DNA from: Plicaturopsis crispa FD-325 SS-3
Taxonomy: Eukaryota; Basidiomycota; Agaricomycetes; Amylocorticiales; Amylocorticiaceae
Direction: 5' to 3'
Assembly (NCBI GenBank): GCA_000827205.1
Contig: KN832563.1
Location: 344,268 to 408,267 of the forward strand
DNA: 64,000 nucleotides
This document shows positions 45,156 through 55,700 of this stretch, piece by piece. Every line of letters begins with the position of its first letter. The first letter of the stretch is position 1. The position numbers and the translations under genes were made by a program. The notes under the pieces are model-generated. The model was not told where the DNA came from, made no database searches, and saw only the letters and a program-made list of their open reading frames with translations.

Positions 45156-47067
45156 TCAGTTCTTCCAGCTGCGAACGAGATTCACATTAGCAGATACACC
45201 ACGACAGCCTAGAAATGAAACCACGCACATTTTGACCGTCCGATCTCTACCGCCACTGACGACCTTATCCGCCACAAAATCCACACAATACACCTCATCC
45301 GTATGTCCAGGCAGGTCCGTCTTGATCTTATACGTCTTCAAATCCCATATCTGCCACACAAACCATCAGCATACCGCCCAACAAACCTCTCTACTATGAA
45401 GTCCTTGCTCACCTTCAGCGTACTATCCTTACTCGCACTAACCAGCAACCTCGAGTCCGCACTCCACGCAAGGCGGTACACCGCGCCGATATGCCCGCGC
45501 AGCGTCGCGACGTACTTGCCCGAGCGCCCCTCCCACACGCGCACGCTGTTGTCCCACGCGCCGCTCGCCGCCCACCGCCCGTCCGGGCTGAACGCGACGT
45601 GCGAGACTTGACGCTGGTGGCCCGTTAGGCGCGTTAGGGGTTTGAGCTTCCCGCCCGTGGAATCGGTGGTGGGGGTGGTGGTGCGGGAGGGGAAGAGGGA
45701 CCAGAGGAAGAGGGTGTGGTCGTCTGAGCCGGAGATGAGCAGCTCGGGCGTGGTGGAGACGAGCGCGTTGTAACGCGCGAGGGCTTGTTTTTGGGCTGTC
45801 ATCAAAGGTTAAGGCGACGAAAGCAGGAGACGAGCGGGGGACACTGACCTTCGACGTCCGAGGACGGCTTTTTGTTGGTATGGTCGTACGGTCCCGTGCG
45901 GAGGACAAAGTCGGTGTTGAGCGCGAGGGTCGTCACCCAGTGCGCGTGGTCTTTCAGTATATGCAGCTGTTTGCCGCTACTGGCCTCCCAGACGCGCACG
46001 GTGCGGTCGCTGGATGCGGTGTACAGCACACCAGCGCCGCCGAGCCCGCCGCCGCCCCACTTGACGACGTTGACACTTGCCGTGTGCCCGCCTAGTGTGT
46101 ATTCGCTGCGGCGCGTCAAGGTGGACCAGACGCGGACGGTCCCGTCTTTCGAGGAGGATGCTAGCCGTGGCGCGGATGGATTTCTGCGGTCGAATGATTC
46201 ACGAAATGGCCCGGAAAAATGATGCGAGTACTTACAAGTGTATAGGCTCCCAGGACAGCGATGTGACCCACTTCGAATGGCCCTTCAATGCGTCGCCCAT
46301 CGGTTTCCCCGTTTTCGGATCCCATAATCGTACCTGACCGTCGTGACCCCCTGTCGCCAGCTTGCGCTCCATCGCCTCCCACTCGACGCAAAGAACCCAT
46401 CCTTTGTGGCCCGAGAGCACATGCGATGGAGTCTCCGTGTTGAGATCCCATAGCCGTGCGTTTGTGTCCCCCGATCCCGTCGCTAGTAGGTTTCCAGTGG
46501 GCGAGAATGCGGCGCATAGAATAGGTGATGTGTGGCCTTGTATAAGATATTAGCGCGAATAGATAATGATAAAACGAGTCTATTTCTACCAGATAGCGTA
46601 GAGGAACACCGCGTAGCTGGTCGAACGCGGAAGACGGACTGTGGCGAGCAGTGCACGACAAACACGTCCTCCTCGGTGAACGCGCGCGACGGATGCCCAA
46701 GCACGTCGGCCTCGATCGATTTTGCAATGACGACCCGTGTGGGTGCACCTGCGGCAACATCCTCAGCCGGTAACTCGACATAAAACGAAAAAGGCACAGG
46801 GTCTTCATCCTAGCTCCATTGTCAGTACACGGAAAACCTAACGGAAACACCACTACGCACTTGCGATGAGAGTTTATTCACGAGCGACTCCAATCCTTCG
46901 CGGGATATATTAGACGGCAAATTCACAGCTGGCGCGAGAGATCGTCCATCGTCCTCTGATACAAACTGCACGACGATGTGCGGGGACGGTTTTGGCGCTT
47001 CGACCTCCGGCTCTGGCACGCCGTGGTAGACCTTGACGCGTTTTGGGGGCGGTAGAAGAGTTGCCAT
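45156..47067 (-). CDS. RSA4: Rsa4/Notchless-type WD40 ribosome assembly factor
   Basis: The ATG at 47067 opens MATLLPPPKRVKVYHGVP. The N-terminal NLE ubiquitin-like domain includes LPSNISREGLESLVNKLSSQ and DPVPFSFYVELP. Eight or so WD40 repeats follow, for example GHKGWVLCVEWEAMERKLAT, GHDGQVRLWDPKTGKPMGDA, GHSKWVTSLSWEP, SSSKDGTVRVWSTLTRRSEY, ASSDRTVRVWEASSGKQLHI, GSDDHTLFLWSL and ASGAWDNSVRVWEGRSGKYV. A last intron (gtgcgt to cgcag) gives the family ending DRTVKIWKN. In yeast Rsa4 is bound by the AAA ATPase Rea1/Mdn1 and drives pre-60S maturation in the nucleolus and nucleoplasm. A housekeeping gene, complete. Confidence 0.9.
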
Positions 47068-47118
47068 CGGGATGAGTAATATAGTTGGTTACAAACGCTC
47101 CGTTACTCGAAGCAGAGA

Positions 47119-47349
47119 CTAGGGATACAGCAAAGCCAGATATGTCCGCGTCGTCGTCGTCAGCAACAAAGAATACTGGTCAGCGTCGAGCACGCTGTCA
47201 GCAACGGTGAGCAAAGTTTTCTCTATTTGGCGAAAATCTGACAAAAAACTTACTGCCGCGGGCCGCGGCACGGAGCGTGGGACAGCGTGAGTGCGGGACA
47301 TCCTCTTCGGGAAATTGTGGCGCATCCTTTTCACCTTGCGCCCCGTCAT
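47119..47349 (-). CDS. Possible small protein, 70-76 residues
   Basis: An ATG-led minus-strand frame begins MTGRKVKRMRHNFPKRMSRT. It continues to the helical segment EKTLLTVADSVLDADQYSLL and stops at 47119. A gtaagt...aaatag pair inside it could instead be an intron. It lies between the divergent Rsa4 and pirin genes, so it may be only upstream sequence. Confidence 0.25.
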   Translation of the reverse strand: MTGRKVKRMRHNFPKRMSRTHAVPRSVPRPAAVSFLSDFRQIEKTLLTVADSVLDADQYSLLLTTTTRTYLALLYP

Positions 47350-47558
47350 GTCTGTTCTGCATGACTTTGATTGTTCAGCTCGCCCGCTTGCGTGCTCGCT
47401 ACTCGCAGTCGATCTGGTATAAGAACCCCCTCTTGCTCGCTCTCCTCCTCACGATCACTTTTTTCGCCACGTCTTTCCTCGCACAATCGGTCAAACGCGC
47501 TCTTAGTGCAACTCCTATCACATTGAAGCAATCGACAGCAGTTATATCGACGACCGCC

Positions 47559-48530
47559 ATGAGCACTGGATTCAAAATCATACCCCGTCCCAGCCAGGAG
47601 CGCGGAAATGCGGACCACGGCTGGCTCAAGACGTTCCACACCTTTGATTTTTCCTCGTACGTCCATAAATCTTTGGATTATACTATTTATCTTACTGACG
47701 ACGATAAACTCTGCAGCTATCAGGGGAGTGGGCATGCGCAGTTCGGTGCGCTGCGGGTCATCAACGAGGACCGCGTCGCGCCACGTACAGGCTTCGGCAC
47801 GCACTCGCACCGTGAATTCGAGATTTTCTCGTATGTCGTAGCCGGAGAGCTCGAGCAGTACGTCTCTCCACTTGAACCACTTGAATTCCGATACTCCTAT
47901 AAGTGCTCACCGCTATCGCATATATAGCAAAGACTCGATGGGCAACACCGAAGTACTGAAACGCGGAGACCTCCAGCTCACCTCCGCCGGTACAGGCATC
48001 TCGCACAGCGAAAAGGCGCACGGCGAGAAGCAGGTGCATTTCCTGCAGATATGGAGTATTCCCTCCGTCTCCAGGCTCACCCCGAAATACTTCACTCGGT
48101 GCGTCCTTCCCCTCTCTGCCTAAGCACTTTAACCTAAACCGTGTACTACAGGCACTTCACAGACGCCGAGAAAAAGGACACCTGGGTACGCATCGTCGCC
48201 CCCATAAACGCGTCGGGCGTCTCGTCCGAGCGCGAAGCCTCCGGGCCCGCGCCCGTACAGTCGCCCCTCACCCTCCTCGCGACGCTCCTCTCCCCGTCCG
48301 CTACTCTGCCGTACAAATTCACGGGGACGAAGGGGTATGTGCACGTCGTGCAGACGAGCGGGTATAACACCGGGAAAGCGCAGGGCGCGCGCGTGCGGAT
48401 TGGGGACGGGAAGGGCGTGGAGGCGGAGTTGTCGGAGGGTGATGGCGCGTATTTGTATGGCGGGGACGAGATTAAGGTGGAGAATATCGGGGAGAAGAGG
48501 GCTGAGGTTTTGTTGTTCGATTTGGAGTAG
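47559..48530 (+). CDS. Pirin
   Basis: The ATG at 47559 opens MSTGFKIIPRPSQERGNADH. Introns at gtacgt (47659), gtacgt (47858) and gtgcgt (48100) join SSYQGSGHAQFGALRVINED, GTHSHREFEIFSYVVAGELE, HKDSMGN and TRHFTDAEKKDTW. The metal site of pirins is present: GTHSHREFE supplies two His, and GISHSE supplies His and Glu. The C-terminal cupin ends VENIGEKRAEVLLFDLE. Pirins are nuclear cupins with iron; some act as quercetinases and others as transcription cofactors. The same frame is open upstream to an ATG at 47361, which would add 66 residues with a hydrophobic span (NPLLLALLLTITFFATSFLA). Confidence 0.9.
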
Positions 48531-48632
48531 ATTGGATGGGTAGTCATCTTTAATTGCGCTACATATAATAGAGTTGTACATATTGTGTGGTACTTATGTA
48601 TCACTTCCCTTCCATCCGTCGCGTCCATTCGT

Positions 48633-49708
48633 CTACACTTCCACCCCATCAAATACCTGCTGGAACACACTAAAGTTCCCATTCCACTGGTTGCTGTATA
48701 CCGCGAACACGATCTCACGGAACCAGCCCTTGAACTCCTCATCAAGCAGGATAGCCTTCATCTCCTCCGCAACCTGCTTCGACGGGCACCCATACGCCCC
48801 GCACCCCATCGCACCTTCCATCAAGTTCCACAATATTAATCGTCAGCCTCCAATATCCCAACGACGCAACTTTGCAGACGCACCAAGAACAAGCCGATCC
48901 TGCCCATTCCCCGCCGCCATCCTATACACCAGCCGTATCTTCCCCCTCAGATCCTCAAGATCGCCCGCATTCGCGAACGACTGCCCGTCTCCCGTTAAAG
49001 CGGGCACGCGCGGGGCAGCGACGGTTATCACGGACACGACCACGCGTTCTTCTACGGGCAATTCAACGCAGTCGTGGTCCAGATCGTCTTTGAAGACGAC
49101 GACGCCTGGGGAGAATATGCCCGCGACGGAGCCGGGGCCGAGGTTTGGCCATGGGTAGTACTGCGGTAGAAGGGTCGCGTAGAGCGTGGAGCTGTAGCAT
49201 AGCGCCTCTTCCTGCGGCATGTGAGCCTGAGTACGATGCAAAGTGGGAATGGATGCACGGGCACCTGTGTCTTTCCAAGACTCTCGGGCCACCCGCCCGC
49301 CGGCACCTCGTCGCACGCGAGGTTGAGCACCGCCGTCTTCCCGCGCGCTGTGTCGTCCCTCCGCAGGATCTCGCGCGCGGCGGTGAACGCGTCCGAGTTC
49401 ACGACACGTACCTTTGTGGGCGGGTGGTGGGGGCATGAGTCGGGGGAGAGGGGCGGGAGCTGGTCTTTGATGAAGGTCGAGGAGGCGGAGGCGCCGGGGG
49501 TTTCGGCTGTGATGTCGGGGGAGCGGGCGACGGTGTCGCGGGCTATTCTTTGGCGTTGGGCTATCACTGGGGCTATTCTAAGTGAGATGTTGGGAGGAGC
49601 GTCGTTAGTTGTTTTTACTTTACTTGAGGTGAACGAGAAATGGTGAAAGCTGTGGTGAAAGAGAATAGAGATATCGGCCGATCTAAGCGATCTTGATTCT
49701 TGATTCAA
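48633..49708 (-). CDS. Microbial-type poly(ADP-ribose) glycohydrolase domain protein
   Basis: The PARG_cat-type fold starts RIAPVIAQRQRIARDTVARS and continues VRVVNSDAFTAAREILRR, AVLNLACDEVPAGGWPESLG and, after an intron (gtgccc to cgcag), KTQEEALCYSSTLYATLLPQ. The GG...G..QEE block is the catalytic signature. Then come SPGVVVFKDD, VVVSVITVAAPRVPAL and, after a second intron, LGAMGCGAYGCPSKQVAEEM and IVFAVYSNQWNGNFSVFQQV. It should hydrolyse ADP-ribose polymers or related conjugates. The 5' exon was not resolved, because the frame reaches 49708 without an ATG in place. It is head to head with ADE1. Confidence 0.8.
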
Positions 49709-49784
49709 TATTTTTCATTTCAGCGTTAGCACTTTACTCTCAACGACTGCAGCTCCGAGTCTGACATTCCCAACGCCGCCAACG

Positions 49785-51016
49785 ATGGCCGCCCTAATCA
49801 ACAGCGACCTACCAAAACTAAAGCTGATTTCCAAAGGGAAAGTGCGCGACATATACGCGACGTCCTCTCCGGACCACCTGCTCTTCGTCGCGTCGGACAG
49901 GATATCCGCGTACGATGTCATCTTGCGCAACGTCCGTCCCACATTTCCCTGCCCAGATTCTCATCTAACGTACCGCATTTATCCTTTTGAATCCAACACC
50001 CCATGGACGACGATACTTTGATCGTGCAATGTGTATATAGGGCATCCCGGACAAGGGCAAACTGCTCACGAAGATCTCGCTCTTCTGGTTCGACAAGCTG
50101 AAGGACATCATCCCCAACCACTTCGTGACAGCCGACGTGTCCGCCATGCCAGAGGAAGTGCGCGAATACGCGGACCAGCTCGAGGGCCGCGCGATGCTCG
50201 TGCGGAAGGCGAAGGTCGTGCCCCTCGAGGCGATCGTTCGTGGATATCTTACCGGTACGTCTTCATTATCATCGAGAGAGAGAGAGAGAGAGTTAATTGT
50301 GACGGCGTACACAGGGTCGGCGTGGGCGGAATACAAGAAGTCGGGCACGGTGCACGGGATCGTCCTTCCGCCTGGCCTCGTCGAATCGCAGAAACTCCCG
50401 ACGCCGCTCTTCACGCCGTCGACGAAAGCCGAGCAAGGAGCGCACGACGAGAACATCTCCCCGGAACAAGGTCAGACCCCCGTCCCACTTGCCATGCTCC
50501 GTACCCGATTTCTGACTGCATATGATGCGAACAGCATCAGCCCTCATCGGCGCGGACCTCTACGCACAGATATCCCGCGCAGCACTCGTGCTATACGTGA
50601 CCGCCGCATCCTACGCCGAATCCCGAGGCCTAATCCTCGCCGACACCAAATTCGAATTCGGGCTCGTCCTCGCCTCCCCCCCTCCCTCATCCCCGCTCGC
50701 CTCCACCATGCCCGCCTCCCTATCCTCCTCCTCCTTTTCCTCCACCTCCCCCACCGTCCCCCACCAGCTCACCCTCATCGACGAGCTGCTGACGCCGGAT
50801 TCGTCGCGCTATTGGCCGCTGGCGGGGTACGCCCCGGGCGGGCCGCAGCCGAGCTTCGATAAGCAGTATTTGCGGGACTGGCTCGTGAGCGTCGGGTTCC
50901 GCAAGGGGCTGGAGAGCGGGCCGGAGGGCAGCGATGAGGGGTGGGTGATTGCGGACAACGTCGTGCGGGGGACGCGCGAGCGGTACGTCGACGCCGTGCG
51001 CATGCTCATGGACTAG
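49785..51016 (+). CDS. ADE1: Phosphoribosylaminoimidazole-succinocarboxamide (SAICAR) synthetase
   Basis: The ATG at 49785 opens MAALINSDLPKLKLISKGKV and continues RDIYATSSPDHLLFVASDRI and SAYDVILRN. Three introns then join GIPDKGKLLTKISLFWFDKL, EAIVRGYLTGSAWAEYKKSG, STKAEQGAHDENISPEQ and ALIGADLYAQISRAALVLYV. Catalytic and ATP-binding blocks KGKVRD, SDRISAYD, VRGYLTGS, AEQGAHDENI and ILADTKFEFG are all present. The enzyme joins CAIR and aspartate in purine synthesis. A Pro/Ser-rich insertion of about 30 residues (PPPSSPLASTMPASLSSSSF) precedes LIDELLTPDSSRYWPLAGY. The protein ends ERYVDAVRMLMD. A housekeeping gene, complete. Confidence 0.94.
50274..50292. repeat. (GA)n microsatellite in an ADE1 intron
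   Basis: About nine and a half GA units lie inside the second ADE1 intron (donor gtacgt at 50255). Confidence 0.9.
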
Positions 51017-51468
51017 AGGACTCGGACACGCCGTCGGAGGAGGAATACCTTCAAGTTGAATGAGGCTGAAGGCATGTGTAATTGAGGAGGCCGTGGTCTA
51101 GATAGCAAGAAGTCGAAATAATATATGTACTATTGTACTTTTGCATTCAAGTACGGAGGGTGAATAGGGAAGAGAGCACCATCTAATTATGATATATACA
51201 ATGTAAGTCAGTCAGTGTCCAGGATGTATGGACAGACAGCATCTCCAGAGCGCGCTGGCTGTAGTAGGTATAAACACGGGCATATGCGGTGAGCGGACGA
51301 TGGGTGGTATGAAGTTGTGCTGCAGTATGTGTGGTTATCAGGCGGGCAAACGGCCGTATACGTGGTAAGCGTCGGGTGCCCGGAATGCGTTGGGAACTTG
51401 GGAGCGAACGGGTGTGGCGGCTAATCCCGCATTATCGCCACACCTCTAAGTACTTATATCAACGGCGC
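51017..51468. other. Convergent spacer, 3' untranslated regions
   Basis: The ADE1 gene and the minus-strand gene converge here. AT-rich sequence at 51115-51200 may carry both polyadenylation signals. Confidence 0.5.
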
Positions 51469-52760
51469 TCAGCCGTTCAGCGGGAGGAACGTCATCCCCA
51501 TGCCGCTCTTCGCCTCCACCGCAGGCGCGCGGCGCTTCATGGAGATGCAGAACGGCTCTAGGATGGGGCTCGGCGTCTTGAGCTGAGACGCCCACTGCGG
51601 GTGCGATGGGCTCGATTCGCCCGATCCGTAATCCGCCTTTGCATAATCCGCCTTCATATGCGAGGGCTGGGAGTGCCGACTGAAAGAGTACGGGATATGG
51701 GGGTCGGGCGTGGTGGGCTCTGGCTCGGAGTCGGAGGTGCTGTAATCGGGGAGCCCCATGGGCTGTGAATGGCGCACTGGCGACGAGGAGTGGGACGGGC
51801 GCGTAGAGCCATGCTGCTGCGTGTACGTCTGCGGTCTCCGTTTGAAGGTGACGGTGACTGACTCCTGATTGGGCGTGGTAGGGGGATACAGGGATAATGG
51901 CGAGGGCGGGGCAATGGACGAATTGACAGGAGGGTAATTAGGTGCGTCCTTGTCGTCGCACGGGGGTGAGGATGGGGGTGTATTTGTAGGTATGTCAAAG
52001 TATCCTGGCTCTTCTGAGAGCGTAGGAGAGGACGAGCGTGTCGAGGGGCTGTCGAGGGAAGCGTTCGTCAGCGACGGTGTCGACAGCCCGAGTTCTTCCT
52101 CAAGAGCAGCTTCGAACTCTGCGAACGTTTTCGGTTCTTCGGGAGGTGTCGGGGTGTCGAGCAGAGGAAGGAACGCAAAATGGGGCTTTGGCCGCATGGG
52201 CGGCATTACGGGTCGGGGACCCAGATTACTCGGTATTGTCTGACGTCTAGGTGGGGGCGGTGAGAGGGGCGATATCGAACGCGACGATGAAGCAGAACAT
52301 GGTGGGGTGGGTGGGGGCGTCGGACTTCTAGAGGAGTCTGTAGAACTCGAACTACGGGAGCTCGGCTGGTCTTCCGACAGTAGCGGCAGCAGCCCTATGG
52401 GCACCGCGCTCAGGATATGCGAGTGCGGCTGCCGCGACAGGGGATCTGGCGTCTGGCTCGCGCGAGGCAGCGACCGCTGTATCTCTTTGAGTTCCAGCAC
52501 GTCTCTGCGGCCAAGTCAGCGTGAGTCACACGAGCGGTGAAAGCCCTGTTCGCTCACTGGTACGACAGTTTATGCGCGGCCTCCATGGGCGTGCGATCCC
52601 ATTCGTCGGCCGTGAACACCTGCTCGGAGCCCTCCTCGCAGAACGCGACGCATTTGCGTGTATGGCTGCATCCCGGGGCGCCTGGGGTCTGTGGCGGGGT
52701 AATCTTCAGACAGCTCTTCATACGGCGCGGCAAACAGGGGCGTTGGGTTGAGTCGGCCAT
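51469..52760 (-). CDS. Ser/Pro-rich fungal protein with a KVxF-like motif, unknown function
   Basis: The ATG at 52760 opens MADSTQRPCLPRRMKSCLKI. The conserved N-terminal block TPPQTPGAPGCSHTRKCVAF continues CEEGSEQVFTADEWDRTPME. An intron with donor gtgagc joins SYQ to DVLELKEIQRSLPRASQ in phase. The rest is low-complexity Ser/Pro/Thr with short conserved islands: HFAFLPLLDTPTPPEEPKTF, AEFEAALEEELGL, EEPGYFDIPTNTPP and ISMKRRAPAVEAKSGMGMTF, then LPLNG. KSCLK followed by KCVAF resembles the K/R-V-x-F docking motif for protein phosphatase 1. That partner is inferred; the protein is otherwise disordered and uncharacterised. Confidence 0.7.
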
Positions 52761-55700
52761 GGTGCGTCTAGTAGGGCGTGTACGCTTTAAATACGGGGTG
52801 TTCTGGGGAAATCGACGAGGCCAGCAGGGCGTCGACAAGGAGCTGGAAGGCGAATAATAATTACAGGGGAAGGAAAGAGGAAAACGATGAAAATGAAGTG
52901 GTCCGGGCGTTTTCGGATGTGCACACCGCAAATGTTCCACTCCGCTCCGCCGCTGTCGCCCGTTTCAACTTTGCGGTTGTCTTTGCTTCCGCCCTCGATT
53001 GCCCTTGAGCCAGCGTTTGAGCTTGTTCAGACGTCGCTAACTAGCGCAAACGCTGGTCCTGTCTACAGCTGCTACATCGTAGACATCGCAGTGGCCCAAT
53101 ACCTGGATTTCGTTAATGTTCAATCGGCCGACCGTAAAGCGCTGGATGGGGTCACACGACCGACCGTACACGCCATGACCGGGCGGGAACGCCTGCTTAT
53201 CCTTCGCCGTCGACTCTCCCGTCCCCGCGAATGAAATCTTATCCTATGAAATCAACACCGGGGCCGCAAGTACCTGTGCATCCGCTGCCCATCCGATAAT
53301 GCTGCGTTGTAATCGCCATACGGTCGACTCGAGGACATCGCGGTGGAGAGGCTGATTTCTCACAGTGGTTGTATTGCCATTCGTTAACAAACCTGTGCAT
53401 ACACTGTACACGTACCCGGCGTACGTCAAGCTTAAGTACTTGGGTAGCCTTTATGCATTCGAGACGTCTGACACGAGTTATCACGCGCTATAGGTTTTGT
53501 ATGCATGTCATGGAGACTCCGACATTCTCACTGGCACTCGTGTACAACGGTCCTGCGAACCAGCTGGAAGCACTCCTTGGGTACTAGCCTTCATATGTCG
53601 CCCATAGTTCATCTCCATCGAATCGTATGAACCTTGCCTTTCATCGTGAATCTAGTGATATTCTCACCTGCACCTCACACGAAGAAGAAATTCTCTTGCT
53701 CGTCATCAACCGTCCACCACGGCGAGCCACACTCCGTCTCACAGTGTCCCTCTCACGATGGACCATCCTGTGGAGAAAATAATTCGTTCGTACTTCGAGC
53801 TGTGCGTCACTAAGTTCGGAGTGGCTTTCTCATCGTCGGTCATTAATCTTCGTTCCGTTTGGGACTAGATGAAAATACAAGTGACTACGTTCTTCCAAGT
53901 GCATGGTCGCAGATGTGCTCCTTCCCAGTACGCAGAGGGCCACATCGGAGTATACTCCCAAGACTGCTCAAGCATGCCAAGCTTCAGACCCGGCCCACGT
54001 CTTTCTTTGGGGCTGGCGTTGTATTCTCAATCGATGTCATTCACAGCGTCTCCCCTAGTCTTCTCTGCTGCCCACGGTTCCATTCTTGTAATATTTCGCC
54101 GTGGCTTACGCAGTGGCCGTCGGCCTGCGCGATCAATCCCATCCTCACGCCGTCTTGATTTCGCCATCGCGATTCATGAGTGTGGCATTTCCCTCGTTCG
54201 CGGCATACCCTCTTCACAGGCACCATTCAACCTCCCACTGTGCTCTCGATCGCTCTATATTCGAAGGACAGCCGTCATTCTCACTGTGGTAATTCCTGCG
54301 GCATGCCCAGAAAGGAACCCGCAGGGCTTAAATCAAAAATAGCCCTGGCTACACGACTGCCCGCCCCCGGCCCGCCGTGACTATAGCACTTCCGTCGTGG
54401 TAGCGGACATATCTCGCGTCAACTCTGCGTTGGCTCCTCGCCGCTCACAGCAGGGCCTTGGCAGCGTCCTCAGCTGATGCTTTATACCAAGACTACGTCC
54501 CCCGCGTTCCCCGCTTATCCTGCGGCGTCGGCTCCCAAACTTAGATCCCTCTCGCTCTCAGGTGCTAATTTCGGACCGCCGTAGACAAACACAGATGTCC
54601 TTCGTGGCATTCATTCGCTCGCGTCCTACTAGCGCCTGATTAATTGCAAGAGGCCCGGCGTATGCGTATGCGAGCGTGCGTGTATGTATGTGTGTATTGC
54701 CCGTTCGCACGTCCGGCGACATATGTGGGTCTCATTAAGTTCTCTATACCGTTCCGGTGTCTCACTTGACGCTTAGGAGGTCAGGTCCGAACGTCCCTCT
54801 GCCTGCAGGCCTTGTTTCCAATTGACTGGCCGCCGAGCTCTTTTCGCCGAGATGCCTTTCGGGCTTCGTGAAGGCTTGGGCGTCTCACGATGGGCATCCG
54901 ACGAGCCATGAACCAACAACGCCGGAGAGCATTTGAGACGATCCGCACTCCGAGTACCAGTGAGCTGGCTGGTAGAACACAGTCGGACAGAATCACTGGG
55001 TATTGTACGAGAATACGGTACCACCAATTATAGATAGATTGCAATTATGTTCGGCTTGGGATATGTCATGGATGCACGGATAGCTTTTAATGGTGGGTGC
55101 ACACAGGCAGCAGTAGAAAAGAAACAAACTAGTATGTCGTAGTTGGTCGTGGTGATATGTGAGGCTACGCAGGCATAGAATTCCGCGGACACGTCAGATT
55201 TGTGGGTGAATCTAGCGAGCTAGTTGGGCCCTGCGTGCGTTACAACGTCGCACAAGCGGCGAAAAGAAACACAGAACATACGTGAGATAATTACATGTCA
55301 CAATTCGGCTGGGAATGAACTTTCCGTTTCAGGATTCTGTATTCGCAGAGGTCTCCCGGTCCTATGTATAAGTGTGTAAGTGTTAGAATCGATTATGCCG
55401 CGTAACGTACGGGGCAAAATAACTGCGTATGCATTTGAGTATTCCACCTAGAAGTCGTGCTACAGAGTATATGCGGTGGAAAAAACGAGGAATGTATGAC
55501 GCACTTTTGGCACAATTTTTGGGTTCATATCGGTTTCCGCGGTACGGTTTTTATATGTTGAGAATGGATGAAGTCGTACCAGATTCGATCTTGATATGGA
55601 TGGGGGTGAGTTCGAGGAAGATACGAATGTATCCGCTCGAATTTTTTAACGGTCGCATCTAGGTCGCCTATCACTACCATGGGGTCCGTTGGAGGAGGTT

